A DNA stretch of 11,650 bases from Deltaproteobacteria bacterium (GTDB lineage Bacteria > Myxococcota_A > UBA9160). Below are positions 1 to 5,702 of this stretch, in pieces; the stretch's first letter is position 1, and the number at the start of each line of letters is the position of its first letter. Under the pieces are notes generated by a model. That model did no database searches. It was given only the letters and a program-made list of their open reading frames with translations, and was not told where the DNA came from. The stretch is taken from assembly GCA_003520425.1 (NCBI GenBank), contig DOUU01000448.1, positions 12,699-24,348 on the forward strand, read 5' to 3'. A program made the position numbers and the translations under genes.

Positions 1-408
1 CTGCGGCGAGCGTTCGCAGGCGTCGAGAAGGCGATGCAGGGGAAGGGTCTTGGAAGACAGACCCGCCGGCCCGAGTGGGGTCACGAACTGGGCCATGGCC
101 GCAAGGGTCGCAACGAAGCGCTCAATCGTTCGAGCGAGGTCGTGGGCCTCCTCCCCTCGCGCCACAACCGCATCGAGGAACGGCCCGAGCACCCGCTCCA
201 TCGCCGCCACCACGAACTCCTCGCGGTCGCGAAAGTGCACATAGAAGGCGCCGCGCGTGTAGCCGGCGCGGGCGCAGATCGTATCGAGGCTCGGTGCGTC
301 GAGGCCGCGCTCGGCGAACTCCGCGAGCCCGGCGAGCAGCAGGGCCTCGCGGGTCTCCTCCTTCGCGGCCTCTCGAGGGCGACTGCGCTCCGTCATCGCC
401 CTTGACAT
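1..408 (-). CDS. TetR/AcrR family transcriptional regulator (3' end cut by window edge)
   Basis: The minus-strand reading frame is open from an ATG at 408 to the left edge, giving 136 residues without a stop, so the C-terminal ligand domain is incomplete. Residues about 15-65 form a typical TetR DNA-binding domain: an initial helix (EALLLAGLAEFAERG), then the helix-turn-helix SLDTICARAGYTRGAFYVHF, followed by the usual FRDREEF segment. TetR proteins are dimeric repressors released by a small ligand. The gene diverges from the AlkB-type monooxygenase gene, and two matching palindromes lie between them, so it probably represses both itself and alkB (inference). A second in-frame ATG at 396 is a plausible start: the first palindrome and a TTGACA box cover the ATG at 408, and neither start has a well-spaced ribosome binding site. 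The inducer cannot be read from the sequence; an alkane, fatty acid or acyl-CoA would be a reasonable guess. Confidence 0.9.
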   Translation of the reverse strand, partial: MSRAMTERSRPREAAKEETREALLLAGLAEFAERGLDAPSLDTICARAGYTRGAFYVHFRDREEFVVAAMERVLGPFLDAVVARGEEAHDLARTIERFVATLAAMAQFVTPLGPAGLSSKTLPLHRLLDACERSPQ

Positions 409-429
409 ACCGTTTCGTATGTGGAGAAT
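402..429 (+). promoter_or_regulatory. Putative sigma70-type promoter of alkB
   Basis: A perfect -35 hexamer TTGACA (402-407) is followed after 16 bp by GAGAAT (424-429), which matches the -10 consensus at 4 of 6 positions. Transcription would start near 436, between the two palindromes. Operator 1 covers most of the -35 box and the spacer, as expected for a repressed promoter. On the opposite strand TTGATT (427-432) and TATGTC (404-409), 17 bp apart, form a weak candidate promoter for the TetR gene that would start close to its ATG at 396. Confidence 0.5.
405..422. promoter_or_regulatory. Probable TetR operator 1
   Basis: ACATACCGTTTCGTATGT is an inverted repeat with perfect 6-bp arms (ACATAC/GTATGT) and a 6-bp centre. 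It overlaps the -35 box of the putative alkB promoter and the upstream ATG of the TetR gene. It matches operator 2 at 15 of 18 positions. TetR-family operators are commonly palindromes of this size placed in the divergent promoter, so binding here should block both genes (inference). Confidence 0.75.
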
Positions 430-436
430 CAAGCCT

Positions 437-454
437 ACATACGAGTTCGTATGT
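437..454. promoter_or_regulatory. Probable TetR operator 2
   Basis: ACATACGAGTTCGTATGT is a stronger palindrome than operator 1, with perfect 8-bp arms (ACATACGA/TCGTATGT) and a 2-bp centre. Its centre lies 32 bp from that of operator 1, about three helical turns, so two dimers could sit on the same DNA face. It lies just downstream of the expected alkB transcription start and upstream of the alkB ribosome binding site. Confidence 0.78.
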
Positions 455-479
455 GACCGGTGCCCCCTCTGACGCGTCC

Positions 480-485
480 GGAGGA
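480..485 (+). promoter_or_regulatory. Ribosome binding site of alkB
   Basis: GGAGGA lies 5 nt upstream of the ATG at 491 and fixes that codon as the start. Confidence 0.8.
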
Positions 486-490
486 CTCGC

Positions 491-1615
491 ATGGCCGCCG
501 CCGATCCCCCCTCCCCTCTTTCCGCACCTGTGACCTCCGCGAGAGAAACGGCACGCGTCCTGGCGCTGCATCTGCTCTGCCTCGTGCTGCCGCTCACCAC
601 GCTCGGATTCCTCTCCACGGCGCCCCATCGCTGGTGGGCGTCGCTCCTCTGGTTTGTTCCCCTTGTCGCCTCCGTCGTCTTCGACAACCACTCGCCGCGC
701 GAGCTGCACCAGCCCGCCCCTGCCCTTCCCGGCTGGCCGTTCGATGCGCTGCTCTACCTCTTGGTGGGACTCCAGATCGTGAACCTCTGCCTCGCGGTAG
801 AGATGGTGGCCGCGAACGGCTTTTTCCGGACCGACACGCTGGTCGCATGGCTCCTCGTCGGGGTCAACTCCGGGTACTCCGGCATCGTGGTGGCACACGA
901 GCTCATCCATCGCCGTGAGCGGCACATGCAGCTTCTCGGGCGCCTCATGATGGCGAGCGTCCTCTACGAGCATTTCTACACCGAGCACCTGCGGGGCCAC
1001 CACGCGCGCGTCGGAACCGAAAGCGACCCGGCGACCGCACGCTTCGGCGAAACCTTTCCCCAGTTCTTCCGGCGCACCGTGCCCGGGCAGTTCCGCAGCG
1101 CCTTCCGCCTTGAAAAAAAGCGCCTCGGCGACGAGGACATGGCCCTCTTCGACCGCCGGCTCCTGCGCAGCCGTGTCGTCCACGGTCTGGTCTTCGAGTG
1201 GGGCGTGGCTCTCGCCATTGCGGCCTTCTTTGGGCTCGGCGCTTTCGTGCTCTACGTGATGCAGGCGAACGTCGCGGTGCGGCTGCTCGAGGCCGTGAAC
1301 TACTTCGAGCACTGGGGTCTTGTGAGGACGGGAAAGCGCGTCTCGCCCGTCGATTCATGGGACACGGATTCCGGGTTCACGCTCTACACACTCGTCGGCC
1401 TTTCGCGCCACGCCGACCACCACGCCTTCGCCATGCGTCCCTTCCAAGAGCTTCGGCGCTGGGACGAGAGCCCCAAGCTTCCGACCGGCTACTTCGGAAT
1501 GGTCGAGATGGTGCTCTTCCACAACCGCCGCTTCCGCGAGCTCGTGACGGAAGAGCTGCGCAAGCGCAAGCTCGGCCCGTTCGCACCCGAGGCCTCGACC
1601 GCTACAGCGGCCTAA
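491..1615 (+). CDS. alkB: AlkB-type alkane 1-monooxygenase (membrane diiron hydroxylase)
   Basis: The 374-residue protein is an integral-membrane non-haem diiron enzyme of the AlkB family, which uses O2 and electrons from rubredoxin to hydroxylate the terminal carbon of n-alkanes at the inner membrane. All diagnostic histidine motifs are present in order: HELIH (136-140), EHLRGHH (165-171), NYFEHWGL (270-277) and LSRHADHHA (304-312; the usual form is LQRHSDHHA). Hydrophobic segments at about 22-42, 48-64, 86-104, 117-135 and 234-258 fit the family's membrane topology. Length is slightly below the usual 400 or so, with no fused rubredoxin domain, and no rubredoxin gene is seen nearby. The start follows a good ribosome binding site. 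The gene diverges from a TetR gene and is probably repressed by it through the two palindromes upstream. The 3' end overlaps convergent modC by 14 nt. Chain-length preference cannot be read from the sequence; a related hydroxylase substrate (fatty acid, ether or terpenoid) is possible. Confidence 0.93.
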   Translation: MAAADPPSPLSAPVTSARETARVLALHLLCLVLPLTTLGFLSTAPHRWWASLLWFVPLVASVVFDNHSPRELHQPAPALPGWPFDALLYLLVGLQIVNLCLAVEMVAANGFFRTDTLVAWLLVGVNSGYSGIVVAHELIHRRERHMQLLGRLMMASVLYEHFYTEHLRGHHARVGTESDPATARFGETFPQFFRRTVPGQFRSAFRLEKKRLGDEDMALFDRRLLRSRVVHGLVFEWGVALAIAAFFGLGAFVLYVMQANVAVRLLEAVNYFEHWGLVRTGKRVSPVDSWDTDSGFTLYTLVGLSRHADHHAFAMRPFQELRRWDESPKLPTGYFGMVEMVLFHNRRFRELVTEELRKRKLGPFAPEASTATAA

Positions 1616-2657
1616 GGGACTGGGCCTTGATCACCGCGTAGACCCTCGCCCCTCCCTGAAGGGCCAGCGCCTCGGCCGCAGCCGCAGTGACTCTCGCCAC
1701 GAGCGGCTCGGCGCCCGTATCGAGGCGCACCAAGGCCTCATTGCCTCGCACCTCGCAGGAGACGACGGTCACCGCCAAGATGTTGCGCGCCGAGATTCGA
1801 CCGAGGGGCTCCGCGGCGAGCAGGATCTCCTCCGCGCGCAGCCCGAGCCGCAGCTGCTCGCCCGCGGCCACGTCCCCGGGTACCACGAGGCGCAGGCCGC
1901 GCCGCGTCTCCACCCGCGCGCCTCCCACCCCTCGCGCCTCAAGCACGTTCTCAACGCCGAGCGCCTGCGCGAAGGGCAGGACCGCCTGGCTCCAGAGAAC
2001 CTCCCGGGGCGGGCCGAGGGCGATCACGCGGCCCGCCGCGAGGACGAGCGCGACTTCACCGATCAGCATCGCCTCGTTGGGATCGTGCGTGATGTAGAGC
2101 ATCGGCAGGCCGAGCTCGTCGCGGACGCGCAGCAAGAAGGGCAGCACGCGGGCTCGCAGCGCGAGATCGAGGGCCGCCAGGGGTTCGTCGAGCAAGACGG
2201 CGCGCGGCCCCGAGGCGAGCGCCCGTGCCAGGGCCACGCGCTGCCGCTCGCCCCCCGACAGCTCGTTCACGCGGCGAGCGAGCAGCCCGCCAAGTTCCAG
2301 GACCTCGATCGCACGATCGAGTAGAGCCGCCCCTTCTCTGCCCGCGCGTCGCTGCCCGAACCGAAGATTTCCGCCGACACTGAGATGGGGCAGGAGCGTG
2401 GGGTCCTGCGGCACCCACCCGAGGCCTCGCGCCTCGACGGGAACAAACAGACCCCGCTCCGAGTCTTCGAGCCATTCTCCCGCGACCCGGACGCGCCCGC
2501 GGATCTGCGGACGCAGGCCTACAATGACCTCCAGGAGCGTCGTCTTGCCCGCACCGCTCGGGCCAAACAGGACGGCCACGCGCTTGCTCCAGGCGGCCTC
2601 CACGTCGAGCTGGAAGCTGCCGGCGGCGCCATGCAGCGTGAGCTCGCTCTCGTTCAT
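1602..2657 (-). CDS. modC: Molybdate ABC transporter, ATP-binding protein ModC
   Basis: This is the ATPase subunit that powers molybdate import through ModB. The 351-residue protein carries a complete ABC nucleotide-binding domain: Walker A GPSGAGKTT (32-40), Q-loop VPQD (82-85), signature LSGGERQR (133-140), Walker B VLLDEP (154-159) and the H-loop histidine in ITHD (189-192). A C-terminal region from about 286 to 348 (ISARNILAVTV...YAVIKAQSLRPL) is the molybdate-binding TOBE/MOP domain that marks ModC among ABC ATPases. The ATG at 2657 is chosen because it overlaps the modB stop as ATGA, indicating translational coupling; an upstream ATG in the same frame would run deep into modB. It is the last gene of the operon, and its stop lies 14 nt inside the 3' end of convergent alkB. 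Length is normal for ModC. Confidence 0.95.
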   Translation of the reverse strand: MNESELTLHGAAGSFQLDVEAAWSKRVAVLFGPSGAGKTTLLEVIVGLRPQIRGRVRVAGEWLEDSERGLFVPVEARGLGWVPQDPTLLPHLSVGGNLRFGQRRAGREGAALLDRAIEVLELGGLLARRVNELSGGERQRVALARALASGPRAVLLDEPLAALDLALRARVLPFLLRVRDELGLPMLYITHDPNEAMLIGEVALVLAAGRVIALGPPREVLWSQAVLPFAQALGVENVLEARGVGGARVETRRGLRLVVPGDVAAGEQLRLGLRAEEILLAAEPLGRISARNILAVTVVSCEVRGNEALVRLDTGAEPLVARVTAAAAEALALQGGARVYAVIKAQSLRPL

Positions 2658-3343
2658 GACTGCGCGCTGGACTCGGTGCGGGGCGCGCGACGCAGCCATC
2701 CCTCGGCCAGGGTCGTCGCTGTGAGCGCGAGAGCGAAGGAGGCGGCGCAAAGCGTGAGGGCCCCGGGATCATCTCCGAGCTCGATCCGCGACCAGATCCC
2801 GAGGGCCAGCGTCTCGGTCCGGCCGGGCTGGATCCCCGCCACGACGGCGGTGGCTCCGAACTCCCCAAGCCCTCGGGTGAAGGCGAGCACCGCGCCGTAG
2901 AGCACGCCGCGACGGGCAAGCGGCAGAGTGACACGCCAGAATGTCTCGAGGCGCGTGTATCCGAGCGAGCGGGCGAGCTGTTCGAAGCGAGGCTCCACCT
3001 CCGCGAAGGCCTGCTCGCAAGCCCGTGCCAGAAACGGAAAACCCACCAGCGCGGCCGCCAGCGCGGCGGCCCCCCAGGTAAATGGCAGCTCGACGCCGAG
3101 GGCATGGAGCAGCGGAAAAAGCGGGCCCCGCCGGCCGAAGAGCAGCAGGAGCGCAAGGCCCACGGCGACGGGCGGGAGCAGCATAGGCAGCGCAACGGCG
3201 GCCTCGACGAGCGCTTTGCCTCGGAACTGGCGCCGCGCGAGCCAGAAGCCAAGGCTGAGGGCGGGCCCGAACGCGAGGGCGGTCGCGACGATACCCACGC
3301 GCAGCGTGAGGGTCGTCATGGCGATGACTTCGCCCGGGCTCAT
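2654..3343 (-). CDS. modB: Molybdate ABC transporter, permease protein ModB
   Basis: The 229-residue protein is the inner-membrane channel subunit of the molybdate importer. It begins with the typical ModB N-terminus (MSPGEVIAMTTLTLRVG) and has hydrophobic segments at about 11-36, 46-70, 85-105, 148-170 and 193-215. The cytoplasmic EAA-type coupling loop that contacts ModC is visible as EQLARSLGYTRLETFWRVTL (121-140), followed by PLARRG. The GLGEFGATAVVAG segment (158-170) is also typical of ModB. The ATG overlaps the modA stop as ATGA and its own stop overlaps the modC start in the same way. No separate ribosome binding site is obvious, so it is probably translated by coupling. The length is normal. 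Confidence 0.95.
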   Translation of the reverse strand: MSPGEVIAMTTLTLRVGIVATALAFGPALSLGFWLARRQFRGKALVEAAVALPMLLPPVAVGLALLLLFGRRGPLFPLLHALGVELPFTWGAAALAAALVGFPFLARACEQAFAEVEPRFEQLARSLGYTRLETFWRVTLPLARRGVLYGAVLAFTRGLGEFGATAVVAGIQPGRTETLALGIWSRIELGDDPGALTLCAASFALALTATTLAEGWLRRAPRTESSAQS

Positions 3344-4155
3344 GGCGCGTCGGCGGGGGGAGACGCCGCGGGCGGCGGGCGGAAGCCTGCCGCGCGCAGC
3401 GCGGCCAAACCCTCCGGGCTCACGAGAAGGCGCAAGAACTCGTCGGCCAATTCGGGCTGATCGCCACCCACCGTGACGGCGCCCACGTACACGATGTAGG
3501 GCTGCTCCGCGTCGGGCACGGGAAATGCGATGCGAGCCGTCTTCGCGCTGCGTGCGTCGGTGGCGTAGACGATGCCGGCGTCAGCGTTTCCGGAATCCAC
3601 GCTCACCAGCACCGCCCGCGCGTCGCCCAGGAGGACGCTGCGCGCCTTTACGGCTTCGGAAAGCCCGCGGGACGCCAGCCATTGGCGCGCGTAGCGTCCC
3701 ACCGGTACCTCGGGAGCGGCCAGTGCGATCCGCTTGACCTCGGGGCGCAGAAGATCGTTCGGCCCGCTGAAGGGCACGGTGAGCTCGCGGGCGGCGATGA
3801 CGACGAGCTGGTTGCTCGCAAAGACCCGCCGCGTCTGTGGCTTGACGAAGCCGTTCGCCTGCAGCCGGTCCATGCTCACGTCGTCCGCGGAGAGGAAGAC
3901 GTCCGCCGGCGCACCGGACTCGATCTGCTGCGCCAGTGCGCTCGACGCGCCGAACACAAGGTTCACCTTCCGGTCCTTGGACTGCGCCTCGAAACGCCGA
4001 CCCAACTGGCCGATCGGCTCGCGCAGGCTCGCTGCCGCCCAGATGTCGAGCACGGCCTCCGCGCCGCGAGCGGTTCCGGCGCAGACGCAGACCAGAGCCG
4101 CCAGGGAGGCTGCGAGCCCACGCAGGGTCGAGCCGGCCTTCGGAACGCGCTGCAT
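3340..4155 (-). CDS. modA: Molybdate ABC transporter, periplasmic substrate-binding protein ModA
   Basis: The 271-residue protein is the periplasmic receptor that captures molybdate (and usually tungstate) and delivers it to ModB. An N-terminal signal peptide is clear: basic MQRVPKAGSTLR, hydrophobic GLAASLAALVCVCAG, then a TARGA-EA region where signal peptidase I would cut near residue 32-34. The mature part starts with the ModA hallmark LDIWAAASLREP (37-48) and continues with VFGASSALAQQIESGAPADVFLSAD (67-91), SNQLVVIA (114-121) and SGNADAGIVYATDA (188-201), all in the positions expected for oxyanion contacts. The ATG at 4155 has GGAGGG 7 nt upstream; in-frame ATGs at 4197 and 4206 would only lengthen the signal peptide and lack such a site. 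It is the first gene of modABC and diverges from the DUF2255-like gene across 114 bp. No ModE-type regulator gene is present in the window. Confidence 0.94.
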   Translation of the reverse strand: MQRVPKAGSTLRGLAASLAALVCVCAGTARGAEAVLDIWAAASLREPIGQLGRRFEAQSKDRKVNLVFGASSALAQQIESGAPADVFLSADDVSMDRLQANGFVKPQTRRVFASNQLVVIAARELTVPFSGPNDLLRPEVKRIALAAPEVPVGRYARQWLASRGLSEAVKARSVLLGDARAVLVSVDSGNADAGIVYATDARSAKTARIAFPVPDAEQPYIVYVGAVTVGGDQPELADEFLRLLVSPEGLAALRAAGFRPPPAASPPADAP

Positions 4156-4162
4156 CCTGGGA

Positions 4163-4168
4163 CCCTCC
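4163..4168 (-). promoter_or_regulatory. Ribosome binding site deciding the modA start
   Basis: On the minus strand GGAGGG stands 7 nt before the ATG at 4155. It selects this start over the in-frame ATGs at 4197 and 4206. Confidence 0.75.
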
Positions 4169-4224
4169 CCGGCGGCGCGACGCGCGCCCTGTGCCATGGT
4201 AAGCATTGCACGATGGATGCGCGC

Positions 4225-4240
4225 GCGAGCCAAGGCTCGC
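4225..4240. repeat. Short perfect inverted repeat between modA and the DUF2255-like gene
   Basis: GCGAGCC-AA-GGCTCGC forms 7-bp perfect arms around 2 bp in the 114-bp divergent intergenic region. No T-run follows on either strand, so it is not an obvious terminator. The 2-bp centre is too tight for an RNA hairpin, so a protein-binding site is a better guess, but in GC-rich DNA chance is a serious alternative. It does not resemble the AT-rich ModE operator. Confidence 0.35.
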
Positions 4241-4269
4241 AGCCGGGGGAGCGCCGAGCTCGGGGGAGA

Positions 4270-4722
4270 ATGAGGGTCCCGCTGGTTCTCGCGGGCCTCG
4301 CGGTTGCCCTCGTTGTGTTCGTCACGGCCTTCGGCATTGACGAGGGAGAGGTCGTGAACCTCTCGACTATCGATGCGAGCGGCGCCCAGTTTGAGACCCA
4401 GCTGTGGATCATCGAGCAGGATGGCCAGCTCTACCTGCGGGCGGGGCGCCCTGCGGCGCGCTGGCTCGCACGGCTGCGTGCACACCCGGAGGTGGAGGTC
4501 GAGCGCGCCGGCACGACCACGACCTACCGCGCCGTGCCGCTGGACGATTCCGCGACGCGAGAGGCGGTGAATCGAGCCATGGCGGAGAAGTACGGCCGGG
4601 CGGACCGCTTGATCGGTCGGCTCTTCGACCGCAGCCAAACGGTCCCGATTCGCCTCGAGCCGCTGCCGTCCGACAAGCGCTCTTTGTCCGCGCCCACTCC
4701 GCCCGAGGCCGACGCGCGGTAG
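4270..4722 (+). CDS. Membrane-anchored DUF2255-like (split-barrel, flavin-type) protein
   Basis: The 150-residue protein has a single N-terminal hydrophobic helix (about residues 4-21, PLVLAGLAVALVVFVTA) followed by a compact domain resembling DUF2255/deazaflavin-dependent nitroreductase-like split barrels. Family-like features are VVNLSTIDASG (28-38), a strand pair QLWIIEQDGQLYLRAG (44-59), WLARLRAHPEVEVER (65-79), AEKYGRADRLIG (105-116) and the closing VPIRLEPL (125-132). Relatives of this fold bind FMN or F420, but no catalytic residue proves activity here. The helix would anchor it to the membrane with the domain outside, or act as an uncleaved signal (inference). The ATG at 4270 is chosen because it puts the hydrophobic segment directly at the N-terminus; the purine-rich GGGGGAG is only 1 nt from it, so an in-frame ATG at 4213 remains possible. 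It leads the co-directional group with the hydrolase 32 bp downstream. Confidence 0.7.
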   Translation: MRVPLVLAGLAVALVVFVTAFGIDEGEVVNLSTIDASGAQFETQLWIIEQDGQLYLRAGRPAARWLARLRAHPEVEVERAGTTTTYRAVPLDDSATREAVNRAMAEKYGRADRLIGRLFDRSQTVPIRLEPLPSDKRSLSAPTPPEADAR

Positions 4723-4754
4723 AATCAAGGTCCCAGCAACCCGAGGTGCCCGCC

Positions 4755-5702
4755 ATGTCTCAGTCCTCCGCACCCGGCCTCGACCTCTCCCACCTCGAAA
4801 GACTCCTGGCGTCGCTGCCCCCGCCCAAGAGTGTCACCGATCTTCGTGCGATGCTCGACGGACTCTCTCCCCTGCTCAACGCCTCACCGCCCGCCGTGGG
4901 AAGGCTGCATGAGGGGGTCCTCGTGCGCGATCTGCCGAGCGGCCGCGTCACGGCGGATGTGGCGGAACCGGCGGGTGCGGGACCGCACCCCGTCCTCGTC
5001 TACCTGCATGGAGGAGGTTGGTGCTCGGGCAGTCCCCGCAGCCATCGCAAGCTCGCCCTGCGCTTTGCCGAGGCCGGATTCGTGGTCGTGAATCTTGGCT
5101 ACCGACTGGCCCCCGAGGCGCCGTTCCCGGGGCCGCTCGAGGACTGCTTGTTCGCGGTGCGCTGGGCGGCAAGGCAGGCCCAGCGCTTCGACGGCGACCC
5201 TGCGCGGATTGCAGTCGCGGGCGACTCGGCAGGCGCCAATCTCGCCGCTGCGGCGGCCATCGCACTGGCAGAAGACCGCTCGGTCGCACCGCTCTCGGCC
5301 GCGCTGCTCTTCTACGGTGTGTTCGACTTCCCGACGCTGGTGCAGGAGCGGGAGGCCGCAAGCGCAGCTGCTGGAGCGTTCGAACGAGAGGCGGTGGCCA
5401 TGATGCTCGCGGCCTATCTCGGCGAGGAACCGTCGGAGGCGCTCCTTCGCGATCCGCGCGTCTCCCCCCTCCACGGCGCCGAGAAGCTTCCTCCCTCCTG
5501 TCTTGTCGTGGGGACAGGCGATCCGCTGCTGGGCCAGTCGAATGCGCTTGCCGCTGTGCTCGCCCGGGAGGGCGTCCCTCACGAGCACATCGTGTGCGAG
5601 GGGATGCCGCATGGCTTCTTGCAGATGGAGGTGCTGCCCCCCGCGCGCGAGGCCCTCGGCCGGGCAATCGCGTTCCTGAAGAAGCACGTGCCGTCGACGT
5701 GA
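4755..5702 (+). CDS. Alpha/beta hydrolase, HSL-type (family IV) esterase/lipase
   Basis: The 315-residue protein belongs to the hormone-sensitive-lipase-like group of carboxylic ester hydrolases. The oxyanion-hole motif HGGGW (85-89) and the nucleophile elbow GDSAGAN (156-162, Ser158) are exact, and the likely remaining triad residues are Asp256 in GTGDPLLGQS and His286 in MPHGF. YRLAPEAPFP (116-125) is also characteristic. There is no signal peptide, so it should act in the cytoplasm on short or medium acyl esters; the natural substrate is unknown. The ATG at 4755 has GAGGTG 6 nt upstream. The frame is open further upstream only as an accident inside the preceding gene. The stop codon overlaps the GTG of the next gene (GTGA), showing tight translational coupling with an RNA methyltransferase. 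Confidence 0.92.
   Translation: MSQSSAPGLDLSHLERLLASLPPPKSVTDLRAMLDGLSPLLNASPPAVGRLHEGVLVRDLPSGRVTADVAEPAGAGPHPVLVYLHGGGWCSGSPRSHRKLALRFAEAGFVVVNLGYRLAPEAPFPGPLEDCLFAVRWAARQAQRFDGDPARIAVAGDSAGANLAAAAAIALAEDRSVAPLSAALLFYGVFDFPTLVQEREAASAAAGAFEREAVAMMLAAYLGEEPSEALLRDPRVSPLHGAEKLPPSCLVVGTGDPLLGQSNALAAVLAREGVPHEHIVCEGMPHGFLQMEVLPPAREALGRAIAFLKKHVPST

Noticed and set aside
122..1312. A 396-codon open frame on the minus strand antisense to alkB and part of the TetR gene
   Set aside because: Its translation is low-complexity, Arg/Gly/Glu-rich and shows no family motif, while the opposite strand encodes complete AlkB and TetR domains. Long antisense frames are expected in GC-rich DNA.
2056..3252. 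A 398-codon minus-strand frame overlapping modB and modC
   Set aside because: It is another frame of the same strand as modB/modC, with a Ser/Arg/Pro-rich translation and no domain; the ABC motifs lie in the other frames.
3682..4269. Upstream extension of the DUF2255-like gene through the region antisense to modA
   Set aside because: The extension has no domain and covers the modA coding strand; the hydrophobic N-terminus at 4270 is the sensible beginning.
4156..4269. ModE operator or molybdenum-cofactor riboswitch upstream of modA
   Set aside because: No AT-rich ModE palindrome is visible, and 114 bp of GC-rich sequence shared by two genes showed no recognisable Moco RNA motif by eye; a covariance-model search would be decisive.
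4156..4773. Upstream extension of modA by about 200 residues
   Set aside because: The signal peptide and a well-placed GGAGGG define the start at 4155; the extension is antisense to the DUF2255-like gene.
5018..5698. Upstream extension of the RNA methyltransferase frame into the hydrolase gene
   Set aside because: The added residues are Arg/Gly-rich shadow sequence in another frame of the hydrolase; the TRAM domain starts just after the GTG at 5699.
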